Positions 47,666-55,361 of a stretch of DNA of 64,000 nucleotides are shown here, in pieces; within the stretch, counting starts at the first letter, position 1; every line of letters starts with the position of its first letter. This DNA comes from Rhodopseudomonas rhenobacensis (GTDB taxonomy: Bacteria > Pseudomonadota > Alphaproteobacteria > Rhizobiales > Xanthobacteraceae). Location: positions 2,217 through 66,216 of the forward strand of contig NZ_JACHIH010000030.1 of the NCBI RefSeq assembly GCF_014203125.1. The letters are read 5' to 3'. The notes under the pieces are model-generated. The model saw nothing but the letters and a program-made list of their open reading frames with translations, ran no database searches and was not told where the DNA came from. The position numbers and the translations under genes were made by a program.

Positions 47666-47781
47666 GTCATTCCGGGGCGCGAGTTCGTCAGAACGAGCGA
47701 ACCCGGAATCCAGTATTCCAGGGCGGTGAGTACTGGATCCCGGGTTCATTCGCAGCTTCGCTGCTCATGCCCCGGGATGAC
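47666..47781. repeat. Four-stem palindromic intergenic element, copy D
   Basis: The 5' arm and inner 5' arm are like the other copies. The 3' half is diverged (GGATCCCGGGTTCATTCG and CATGCCCCGGGATGAC) but still largely complementary. The side hairpins are GTTC-gtca-GAAC (5') and GCAGC-ttc-GCTGC (3'). It lies between convergent potF-like and lpxXL genes. Confidence 0.85.
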
Positions 47782-47827
47782 GGTCATTGTTGAATTGCGC
47801 GATCGCGCTGATCGCCCGGACGAGCCG

Positions 47828-48760
47828 CTACCGCCACCGCCGGTGCAACCACAGCCACTGATCGGGATATTCGCGGACCCAGCCTTCGATCGTCGAGGTG
47901 ATCACCTGCATGGTGCCCTGGATGTCGATCTCGCCCTTGGCGTTGCGGATCGGCGGAATCTCTTCGGTGAGTTCGACGCGGAAGCGGTGGTTCGGCAGCC
48001 GGATGATACGGACGCCGTGGATCGGGCAGTCGATCTGCCGCAGCAGCCGGGCCAATAGCGGATTGGCCCTGGTCTTGCGGCCGAAGAACGTCACCTCGAC
48101 TCCGTTGGAGAACCATTGATCGACCAGCATGCCGACATGCTGGCCGCTCTGCAGCGCATGCGCGAGCCGGATCGGTGCGCCGCTGCCGGCGGCGATCAGC
48201 GTGCCCATTTTCACCGCGCGCAATTGCTGCACGATGCGATCGGCGGCGGCGATGTTGGGCGGGCGATACAGCACCGCGGAGTCGAGGCCATGCGCCACCG
48301 CGGCCACCGCCGGCAATTCCCAATTGGCGATGTGGCTGGCGAACACCAGCGCCGGCTTGCCGTCGCGCTGCAATTGCTCGAACAATTCCAGCGTGCGGGG
48401 GGCAAGCTCGATGCGGCCGCGGTTGGGATGCGCCGGATCGAAGTCCCAGATCTGATCGAGATGGGCGAATTCGGCGGCGACCCGACCGAGATTGTCCCAC
48501 ACCCCATCGAGAATGGCGGCGATTTCCTCCGGCGATTTGTCCGGGAATGCGGCGACCAGATTGGCGCGGCCGATTTTGTGCTCCGGCAGATGCGGCCCGA
48601 TCTTGCGAGTCACCCGGCCGAACAAGTTCGCGGTGGCGATCGGATCGAAATGCCGCGTGGTGCGTAACAGCCCGACTGCCAGCGCGCCGACCACGGCGCC
48701 AAGCGCCGACTTGGTCAGCTTGCGGGCGATCGCGGCACTGCGGAGGACGAGCCGGTTCAT
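47828..48760 (-). CDS. lpxXL: LpxXL, very-long-chain acyltransferase of lipid A
   Basis: A 310-residue member of the LpxL/HtrB acyltransferase family. It has an N-terminal membrane segment (about 18-33) and the catalytic HX4E motif at H143-E148 (ASHIANWE). As the last gene of the acpXL cluster it is assigned to transfer 27-hydroxyoctacosanoate (or a similar VLCFA) from AcpXL to the lipid A acyl chain. The start ATG at 48760 overlaps the upstream TGA by one base (TGATG); a GTG one codon earlier is the alternative. Confidence 0.88.
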   Translation of the reverse strand: MNRLVLRSAAIARKLTKSALGAVVGALAVGLLRTTRHFDPIATANLFGRVTRKIGPHLPEHKIGRANLVAAFPDKSPEEIAAILDGVWDNLGRVAAEFAHLDQIWDFDPAHPNRGRIELAPRTLELFEQLQRDGKPALVFASHIANWELPAVAAVAHGLDSAVLYRPPNIAAADRIVQQLRAVKMGTLIAAGSGAPIRLAHALQSGQHVGMLVDQWFSNGVEVTFFGRKTRANPLLARLLRQIDCPIHGVRIIRLPNHRFRVELTEEIPPIRNAKGEIDIQGTMQVITSTIEGWVREYPDQWLWLHRRWR

Positions 48761-49782
48761 CACAGTTTGACGATGATCTTGCCGAACACCTGGCGGCTTT
48801 CCATGCGTTTCAAGGCCACTTCGACGTCCTCGATCGGCACCTCGGTGTCGATCACCGGATGCATGCCGCCGGCGATCTTCTCCAGGCTCTGTTCGATGTT
48901 GCGGATGCTGGCGCCGAACGAGCCGAAGATGCGGTATTGCTGCTGAAACAGCTGCATCAGGTTGATGGTCGCGGTCGGCCCCGAGGTCGAGCCGCAGGTG
49001 ACGAGGCGTCCGCCGCGCTTCATCACCAAGAGCGAGCCGTTGAAGGTGTCGGCACCGACGTGTTCGAACACCACGTCGACGCCCTTCTTCTTGGTGATCT
49101 TGCGGGTCTCGTGCTCGAAGCGGTCGTTGCGATAGTTGATGACGTAGTCGGCGCCGAGCTTCTTCACGCCTTCGATCTTGGAATCGTCGCCGACCGTGGT
49201 GATCACGGTGCAGCCGATCGCCTTCGCCATCATGATCGCCACGGTGCCGATGCCGGAGCCGCCGGCGTGCACCAGGATGGTTTCGCCGGGCTGCAGCTTG
49301 GCGTTGTCGAACAGCATGTGCTGCACGGTGGAAAACGCGATCGGCGCGCAGGCGGCGTCGCGCACGCTGACGCTATCCGGCACCGGGATCACCAGCCGCT
49401 CCGGCATGTTCAATAGTTCGCGGGCGAAGCCGTCGACGTGGAAGCCGATCAGCCCGCCGACGTTCTCGCAGAAATTGTCGCGGCCCTCAACGCAGGGCTT
49501 GCAGTGGCCGCAGGTCAGCGCGCCGTACATCGCGACCTTCTGGCCGACCTTGAAGCGGGTGACGCCGTCGCCGACCGCGGCGATCTCGCCCGCGGCCTCG
49601 GCGCCGACCACGATCGGCAGCTTACGCTTGACGAACGCCATGCCGCGGAAGCCCCAGACGTCGATATGATTGAGCGCCACCGCGCCGACGCGGATCTGCA
49701 CCTCGCCAGCGGCCGGCTGCGGCGGATCGGGAAGTTCTGCAACCACCAATTGGCGGTCGGCGACGAGGGTGAGCGCGCGCAT
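48760..49782 (-). CDS. adh2XL: Zinc-binding medium-chain dehydrogenase of the VLCFA cluster
   Basis: A 340-residue MDR-family oxidoreductase. It has the GroES-like catalytic domain with structural Zn ligands (ALTCGHCKPCVEGRDNFC) and the Rossmann domain with HAGGSGIGTVAIMMAKA. The position between fabF1XL and lpxXL is that of the dehydrogenase of rhizobial VLCFA clusters, proposed to act as the enoyl reductase of C28 acyl synthesis. That role is inferred from context. The start at 49782 (MRALTLVADRQ) fits the family; the open frame upstream is not protein-like. Confidence 0.85.
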   Translation of the reverse strand: MRALTLVADRQLVVAELPDPPQPAAGEVQIRVGAVALNHIDVWGFRGMAFVKRKLPIVVGAEAAGEIAAVGDGVTRFKVGQKVAMYGALTCGHCKPCVEGRDNFCENVGGLIGFHVDGFARELLNMPERLVIPVPDSVSVRDAACAPIAFSTVQHMLFDNAKLQPGETILVHAGGSGIGTVAIMMAKAIGCTVITTVGDDSKIEGVKKLGADYVINYRNDRFEHETRKITKKKGVDVVFEHVGADTFNGSLLVMKRGGRLVTCGSTSGPTATINLMQLFQQQYRIFGSFGASIRNIEQSLEKIAGGMHPVIDTEVPIEDVEVALKRMESRQVFGKIIVKL

Positions 49783-49926
49783 GGGATGGGGTTCCGGAAA
49801 AGGGCGGGGGCTCCGCCGGTTGCGTATCGCGCCTGGAAGCCAAGGCGTCAACCGGCAGGCGCGTTAACTCAAGGTCGGATGCGCGGGCGGCTGGGCCATT
49901 GCACCGTGGCCGCGGCATCGGCAGGG

Positions 49927-50040
49927 CGCTCCCTCTCCCATGGGGAGAGGGTCGGGGTGAGGGGGTACGACTTCTCGTGGGACCTGAACCCCTCACCCGG
50001 ATTGCTGCGCAATCCGACCTCTCCCAATGGGAGAGGTGAA
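49927..50040. repeat. Intergenic repeat, CTCTCCC/GGGAGAGG type (copy 3)
   Basis: The block carries GCTCCCTCTCCC-at-GGGGAGAGGG...GGTGAGGGG on one side and CCCCTCACCC...CCTCTCCC-aat-GGGAGAGG on the other. It forms two hairpins plus a long inverted repeat (GGTGAGGGG/CCCCTCACC). It separates fabF1XL from the dehydrogenase gene, the only large gap in the VLCFA cluster, and may attenuate transcription there. Confidence 0.65.
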
Positions 50041-50074
50041 GCCGTACGCGCGACGGAGGCTCCGCCGAAAACCA

Positions 50075-51355
50075 CTAGCCCGGTTCGCCGGTCAGGATCA
50101 GCGAGGCGTTCTGGCCGCCGAAGCCGAACGAGTTCGACATCACCGCGGTGACGCGGGCGTCGCGCGCTACGTTCGGCACCACGTCGAACGGAATTGCCGG
50201 ATCGGGGACGTCGTAATTGATGGTCGGCGGGATTCGTTGATGCTCCAGCGTCAACAGCGAGAAGATCGCCTCGACGGCGCCGGCGGCGGACAGCGTGTGG
50301 CCGACCATCGACTTGTTCGACGACACCGGAATCGTGGTGGCGCGTTCGCCGAACACCGTGGAGATGCCGAGATATTCCATCTTGTCGTTTTCCGGCGTGC
50401 CGGTGCCGTGGGCATTGATGTAGTCGATCTGCTCGGCCACCAGGCCCGCATCCGACAACGCGTTGCGCACGCAGCCGACGATCGGCTTGCCGTCGGGGCT
50501 GGAGCGGGTGCGGTGAAAGGAGTCCGCGAGTTCGCCGCAGCCGGCGACGATGCCGAGGATTTTCGCGCCGCGCGCGGTCGCCGAGGCGTAGCTTTCCAGC
50601 ACCAGCGCGCCGGCGCCTTCCGCCATCACGAAGCCGTCGCGGTTCTTGGCGAACGGCTTCACCGCGGCCTGCGGCGGATCGTTCTGGGTCGACAGCGCCG
50701 ACAACAGCGAGAATCGGATCAGCGCTTCGGGATTGACCGAGCCGTCGGTGCCGACGCACAGCGCGGCGTCGACGTCGCCGCGGCGGATCGCCTCGACGCC
50801 GAGCTGGATCGCGGTGGTGCCGGAGGCACACGCGGTCGACAGCGAAATCGGCGAGCCCTTGGTGCCGAAGGTTTCCGACAGATGATCGGCGACCGATCCG
50901 AACAGGAAGCGATGATGATAGGCGCTGTATTGGCCGCCGCCGCTGACGCGCAGCATGGAGTCGTAATTGATCTCGGTGCCGGCGCCGACGGCGCGGGCCA
51001 GTTCCTGGCGCGGCAGCCATTCCAGTTCGACCGGCGCCACCGCGAGAAACAGCGGCCCCGGGAAATCGCCCTTGCGGCCGATGCCGGCCTGCGCGATCGC
51101 CTCTTCGGTAGCGATATTGGCCAGCCGTTCGCCGAGCACGGTGGAGGAGAACGGCTCCACCGGCACGAAGTCGATCGAACCCGCCATCGTGGTCTTCAGG
51201 CCGTCGGTGGGAAAGCGGGTGATGGTGCGAATGCCGGATTCGCCCGCGGTCAGTTTGGCCCAATTGTCGGTCTTGCCGGCGCCGAGCGAGGTCACCACGC
51301 CCATGCCGGTGACGACGACGATCGGACGGCCGAATTTGTCGCGTGTTGCTGTCAT
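50075..51355 (-). CDS. fabF1XL: Beta-ketoacyl-ACP synthase FabF1XL
   Basis: A 426-residue condensing enzyme with an intact catalytic triad: C176 in STACASGTTA, H316 in NAHGTGTPENDK and H353 in NKSMVGHTLSAAGAVE. It should elongate acyl chains carried on AcpXL towards C26-C28. It is preceded by fabF2XL, 25 bp away, whose product lacks the nucleophile; the two probably act as a heterodimer. The start at 51355 (MTATRDKFGRPIVVVTG) is the usual KS N-terminus. Confidence 0.92.
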   Translation of the reverse strand: MTATRDKFGRPIVVVTGMGVVTSLGAGKTDNWAKLTAGESGIRTITRFPTDGLKTTMAGSIDFVPVEPFSSTVLGERLANIATEEAIAQAGIGRKGDFPGPLFLAVAPVELEWLPRQELARAVGAGTEINYDSMLRVSGGGQYSAYHHRFLFGSVADHLSETFGTKGSPISLSTACASGTTAIQLGVEAIRRGDVDAALCVGTDGSVNPEALIRFSLLSALSTQNDPPQAAVKPFAKNRDGFVMAEGAGALVLESYASATARGAKILGIVAGCGELADSFHRTRSSPDGKPIVGCVRNALSDAGLVAEQIDYINAHGTGTPENDKMEYLGISTVFGERATTIPVSSNKSMVGHTLSAAGAVEAIFSLLTLEHQRIPPTINYDVPDPAIPFDVVPNVARDARVTAVMSNSFGFGGQNASLILTGEPG

Positions 51356-51380
51356 GTCGTCTCCGTGGGTCCGGCGCCGC

Positions 51381-52589
51381 TTAGCTGACGGCTTCGACCA
51401 GCGCCATGCCTTCGCCGCGCCAATGCCCGGCGCCGACCACCACGATCTGGGTCGGCGGCGCCGAGGTGTCAATTTCGAGCCCGGTCGGATCGTTGGCCGG
51501 AAACAGCGCGCCGCGCGAGATCGCCAGTGCGGCGAGTGCGAGACCGAGCGGAAACTGGCTCTCCATCAGATGGCCGAAGCTGGTGCCGGTGGCGCGCACC
51601 GCGATGCCGGGATGCTTTTCGAGGAACGCGCGCTCCTCGGCGGTCGCCGGAGCCGCGCCGGTCGCGCCGGTGATAATGGCGCTGGCGTTGTCCGGGGAGC
51701 CGAGTTTCTTCCACAGCTTTTCCAGCGTCGCGGTGACGTCGCCGGGCTGTTTGCGATGCGACAGGTCGGCGACGACGTTGGTCAGCCGCGCCAGCGGCTT
51801 GGCGCCGCGCGCTTCGGCGTGCTGGCGGGATTCGATCACCACGAAGGCGGCGCCGGAGCCGAGCGCAAAGCCGGGCTGGCCGTCGCGCGCCCACACCGGC
51901 TGGTAGGCGTTCTTCAGATTGAAGTCGCCGAACTCGTAGAGCATCAACAGGTCTTTGCGCTCGCCGTTCTGCGCGGCGCCGATCAGCGCGATGTCGCTTT
52001 GGCCGGCGGCGATCCGCGCCAACGCGATCCGCGCCGCGTCGGTGCCGGCGGCTTCCTCGCCCATGAAGGTGCGCGACGAGCCGGTGACGCCGTGCACGAT
52101 GGCGATGTTGCCGGCGAGCAGGTTGGACAGCTGCGCCAGAAACAGCGTCGGCCGCAGATCGTTCATCAGCCGTTCGTTGAGATAGCCGGGCGACGCATTG
52201 CCCTGGCCCTCGGAATTCAGAATCGCGGAATCCACCGCCAGATCGCGCTCGCCGCCGCCGGCGGCGACGATCATGTCCATCTTCGAGAGAATATCTTTGT
52301 TGCCCTTGATCCCGGCGGAATCCAGCGCGAGGCCGGCGGCATAGGTGCCGATCCGCTGCCAGGCTTCCATCTGCCGCTGATCGCCCTTTTTCGGGATCTG
52401 CTGATCGAAGCTGATCGGCGCCAGAGGATGCACCACATAGGGCGCAAACGTCGTGGCGTCGGCGTTGACGCGGCGCTCGTTCAGCGCCTGCCAATGCGCG
52501 TCGAGCCCTTCGCTCAGCGAGGAGGCGAGCCCGATCCCGGTGATCCAGGCTTCCACAGGTTGCGTTGCGGTCGTGTGCGTCTCAGCCAT
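51381..52589 (-). CDS. fabF2XL: FabF2XL, ketosynthase homologue lacking the active-site Cys
   Basis: A 402-residue thiolase-fold protein. Ungapped comparison with FabF around the nucleophile elbow places Glu179 (GEEAAG) at the Cys of TACTSG. The first catalytic His region (HGTxTP) is replaced by TGATGAAPATAE. The second His survives in TSFGHLMESQ, but the preceding Lys is lost. It cannot carry out normal condensation. It is adjacent to the intact FabF1XL and overlaps fabZXL by 8 bases. A chain-length-factor-like or regulatory role is an inference. Confidence 0.88.
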   Translation of the reverse strand: MAETHTTATQPVEAWITGIGLASSLSEGLDAHWQALNERRVNADATTFAPYVVHPLAPISFDQQIPKKGDQRQMEAWQRIGTYAAGLALDSAGIKGNKDILSKMDMIVAAGGGERDLAVDSAILNSEGQGNASPGYLNERLMNDLRPTLFLAQLSNLLAGNIAIVHGVTGSSRTFMGEEAAGTDAARIALARIAAGQSDIALIGAAQNGERKDLLMLYEFGDFNLKNAYQPVWARDGQPGFALGSGAAFVVIESRQHAEARGAKPLARLTNVVADLSHRKQPGDVTATLEKLWKKLGSPDNASAIITGATGAAPATAEERAFLEKHPGIAVRATGTSFGHLMESQFPLGLALAALAISRGALFPANDPTGLEIDTSAPPTQIVVVGAGHWRGEGMALVEAVS

Positions 52590-53055
52590 GGGCGATCGCC
52601 TGTTGCGGAAAACCGATGCGTTCAGCCATCACTTCCATATGGCCGCGCAGATCCGGGTTCGGGAACGGCACGTGACGGAAGGTGAGGGTGGCGTTGCAGG
52701 CCAGCTTGCCGCCGCTCGAGATCTTGGCGGAGGTCATGCTGTAGCCGGATCCTTCGTGAACCAGGCTGGCCTCGATGGTCAGCAGTTCGCCGGGGGTGAC
52801 GAAGCTGCGCATCTTGGCTTCCTTCACCGCGGCGAGAAACGGCATGCGTTCGAACTTCATCAGCGCGATCAACAGCCAGCCCGAGGTCTGCGCCATGGTC
52901 TCGATCAACAGCACGCCCGGCATCAACGGATAGCCGGGAAAATGCCCCTCGAAGATCGTGCTCTCCTGCGGGACCTGGGCTTCGACCGTGATGCTGCGGC
53001 TGTCGACGTCGAGCGCGACAATCCGATCGATCAGATGGAAATAAGCAAGGTTCAT
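52582..53055 (-). CDS. fabZXL: 3-hydroxyacyl-ACP dehydratase FabZXL
   Basis: A 157-residue single hot-dog domain dehydratase with the catalytic His38 (EGHFPGYPLMPG) and Glu52 (LLIETMAQ). It removes water from 3-hydroxyacyl-AcpXL during VLCFA elongation. The start at 53055 lies 11 bp after the acpXL stop. The 3' end overlaps fabF2XL by 8 bases. Confidence 0.92.
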   Translation of the reverse strand: MNLAYFHLIDRIVALDVDSRSITVEAQVPQESTIFEGHFPGYPLMPGVLLIETMAQTSGWLLIALMKFERMPFLAAVKEAKMRSFVTPGELLTIEASLVHEGSGYSMTSAKISSGGKLACNATLTFRHVPFPNPDLRGHMEVMAERIGFPQQAIAHG

Positions 53056-53066
53056 CGGCGTGGGCG

Positions 53067-53351
53067 CTACGCGCCCTTGGCCGCGACCAATTCGTCGATG
53101 CGGGCGCTGAGATTGCTGAGCACGAAGTACTGCTCGGTGGTCGCCTTGCCGTCGTTGACCTCCTGGGTCCACTTTTCCAGCGGCAGCTTGATCCCGAACG
53201 CCTTGTCGATGGCGAAGGCGATGTCGAGGAAGTCGAGGCTGTCGATCCCCAGATCGTCGATCGCGTGGCTTTCCGGCGTGATCGTGTCGCGCGGAATGTC
53301 GCAGGTTTCCGCAATGATTGTAGCGACCCGATCAAAAGTGGAAGTCATCAT
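53067..53351 (-). CDS. acpXL: Acyl carrier protein AcpXL
   Basis: A 94-residue acyl carrier protein, longer than standard ACP (about 78) as is typical for AcpXL. The phosphopantetheine Ser38 is in [21 protein letters not shown]. The C-terminal part ([22 protein letters not shown]) is the AcpXL-specific extension. It carries the growing C26-C28 hydroxy fatty acid for lipid A. It is the first gene of the six-gene cluster; two adjacent ATGs (53351 and 53348) are possible starts. Confidence 0.95.
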   Translation of the reverse strand: MMTSTFDRVATIIAETCDIPRDTITPESHAIDDLGIDSLDFLDIAFAIDKAFGIKLPLEKWTQEVNDGKATTEQYFVLSNLSARIDELVAAKGA

Positions 53352-53526
53352 GAAGCCTTTGATATTGTGATGATAATCTGCTCGCTGCAGGATCCAGAAC
53401 CCAGCGTCCCCCGGACGGCTCCGCGCGGCAAGGAAGCGATCGTTTGCCCGTATAACGGAGCGCTGCCCGGAGTTCAATGGCACCGAAACGCCGGGGTGGT
53501 ATCCTGATCCGGTCGGGATTTGAGGG

Positions 53527-53874
53527 TCAGCCCTGCGGAGCGCCGATCTGCGCGCAGTCCCGCCGGCCCATCAGCACGCAGTCTTGCGTCTTGCGCATGT
53601 CGGCGAGACTGATCGCCAGCCAAATGCCGATTCCGGTCAGCGCCAGCGTGAAGGCCAGGGCCGCCAGATTGGCCAGCATGCGATGGCGGAACTCGTCGGG
53701 CTGGTGGACGCTTGGCTGGTGCTGCGCAGAGTCGGCGGCGGGCGTCGTCGGCGCGGTGGTCCCCTGACGCCGCGGCGCGGCGTGCTGGTCCGGCGACAGC
53801 GCTGCGGCGGCGCGCGGTCGGAACTGCAGCACGCGGTGATCATCGTCGGCAATGATGGGTCGCTGGGCCTTCAT
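53527..53874 (-). CDS. Single-pass membrane hypothetical protein
   Basis: A 115-residue protein. The N-terminal about 60 residues are Ala/Pro/Gln-rich and probably disordered. One hydrophobic helix follows (about 68-90, [19 protein letters not shown]), then a short C-terminal tail with two Cys ([11 protein letters not shown]). I do not assign a family, although the tail looks like a conserved small Bradyrhizobium-type membrane protein. The function is unknown. Confidence 0.6.
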   Translation of the reverse strand: MKAQRPIIADDDHRVLQFRPRAAAALSPDQHAAPRRQGTTAPTTPAADSAQHQPSVHQPDEFRHRMLANLAALAFTLALTGIGIWLAISLADMRKTQDCVLMGRRDCAQIGAPQG

Positions 53875-54147
53875 GACTGCTAATCCGCTACGCGATGCTA
53901 CTCACAGCGCATCGGCGCAGTTTGGAGAAAAACCTCGTCGACCACAACCGGAAACCGTCAGCGGAATTTGCATGAAGCGCATGACGCTGAAACGGGCTGC
54001 GGGGGCCGGTGAAGTGACCGTGGCGAGGGCCTCCTTGCTGATGCCGGGGCCGAATAGCGAGATCCGCGCGGCGAGTTGGTCATCCGGCACCGAGCGCCAG
54101 CCCCGATGCCGGCGGCAACCGCTATAGGCGAACAGAGCGAGCGCCGC
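53875..54147. other. Intergenic region, no gene seen
   Basis: About 270 bases between two minus-strand genes. Open frames across it show no recognisable protein sequence and no clear ribosome-binding site. It should include the promoter of the 53527-53874 gene. Confidence 0.4.
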
Positions 54148-54669
54148 TTATGCGCCGATCGGCGGCTCGCCGGGATTTTCAGAATCGTTCGGCCCCGGTT
54201 CGGCGCTCGGCTTTGCCGCTTGCTCGTCCTTGCCGCCGAGCAGCCGATGCAGCGTCCGCTCCAACGGGCCGCCGGTCAGCAGGATGACGAAGGCGATCGC
54301 CAGCGCCACGCCGACGATGCGCCATTGCCCGGTGCCGCAGACGATGCCGACGCAGGCGGTGAGCCAGGTGCAGGCGGCGCTGGTCAGGCCGCGCACCCGG
54401 GCGCGGTGCGGCGAGCGCATGATCACGCCGGCGCCGAGAAAGCCGATGCCGGTGAGGATGCCCTGGATCACCCGGCTGGTGGCGTCGGTGATGCGGCCGA
54501 CGCTGTCGCCGGGATCGGCCAGCATCACCACCACCGCGGAGGCCAGGCTGACCAGCCCCAGCGTGCGCACCCCGATCGGCTTGCCGTGCAGGTCGCGATT
54601 GAGCCCGATCGCGCCACCGGCGAGGGTGGCGACGCCGAGGCGCAGGACGATCTCCGACCACTCGATCAC
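54148..54669 (-). CDS. MgtC/SapB family membrane protein
   Basis: A 173-residue protein with four to five transmembrane segments and the MgtC signature (GAIGLNRDLHGKPIGVRTLGLVSLASAVVVML, then GFLGAGVIMRSPHRARVRGLTSAACTWLTACVG). It has a short hydrophilic tail in place of the ACT-like domain found in some MgtC proteins. The family is linked to growth in low Mg2+ or membrane-potential control; the role here is unproven. The start is GTG (54669). Confidence 0.87.
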   Translation of the reverse strand: MIEWSEIVLRLGVATLAGGAIGLNRDLHGKPIGVRTLGLVSLASAVVVMLADPGDSVGRITDATSRVIQGILTGIGFLGAGVIMRSPHRARVRGLTSAACTWLTACVGIVCGTGQWRIVGVALAIAFVILLTGGPLERTLHRLLGGKDEQAAKPSAEPGPNDSENPGEPPIGA

Positions 54670-54705
54670 TTCAACAGCCTCGCTTCGACGCCGCGCTACG
54701 CGCTG

Positions 54706-55284
54706 CTATTTCGGCAACCGGCCCATCAGGTAGAATTCGTCGTTCGGCCGCATCGCGGTGACGTTGGCCAGCCGGTTCGACAGCGCGAAGAACGCGGCGA
54801 TCGCGGTGATGTCCCAGATCTCGTCGTCGGAAAAGCCGTGGCGGCTGAGTTCGTCCATATCCTTCGAAGCGACGGTCTCGGCGGAGCGCGACACCTTCAT
54901 AGCGAAATCGAGCATCGCGGTCTGCCGCGCGGTGATATCGGCCTTGCGATAATTCACCGCGATCTGGTCGGCGATCTGCGGGTTCTTGGCGCGAATGCGC
55001 AGGATCGCGCCGTGCGCGATCACGCAGTAGTGGCATTGATTGGCGGCGGAGGTCGCCACCACGATCATCTCGCGTTCGGCCTTGGTCAGGCCGCCGTCCT
55101 TTTCCATCAACGCGTCGTGATAGGCGAAGAAGGCGCGGAATTCGTCCGGCCGATAGGCCAGCGTCAGGAACACGTTGGGCACGAAGCCGGATTTCTCCTG
55201 CACCGCGAGGATGCGGTCGCGGATGTCGGCGGGCAATTCGGCGAGAGCAGGGAGGGGAAACCGCGGGGCGATCGGCGACGGCAT
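54706..55284 (-). CDS. Peroxidase-related protein (AhpD/carboxymuconolactone decarboxylase fold)
   Basis: A 192-residue protein of the AhpD-like alkylhydroperoxidase family. The redox CxxC is in ANQCHYCVIAHG, followed by the conserved His, and KAEREMIVVATSAAN precedes it. Its length and the N-terminal FPLPALAELP match the uncharacterised peroxidase-related (TIGR01926-like) branch. It probably reduces peroxides via the vicinal cysteines. The start at 55284 (MPSPIAPRFPLP) fits the family. Confidence 0.87.
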   Translation of the reverse strand: MPSPIAPRFPLPALAELPADIRDRILAVQEKSGFVPNVFLTLAYRPDEFRAFFAYHDALMEKDGGLTKAEREMIVVATSAANQCHYCVIAHGAILRIRAKNPQIADQIAVNYRKADITARQTAMLDFAMKVSRSAETVASKDMDELSRHGFSDDEIWDITAIAAFFALSNRLANVTAMRPNDEFYLMGRLPK

Positions 55285-55361
55285 GGGCAAGATCCGGCGT
55301 ACTTGAAGGGCGCGCAGTGTCGGTCGCCGCCGCGGCGAAAGCAAGCGGACCGCCGCGCCGA

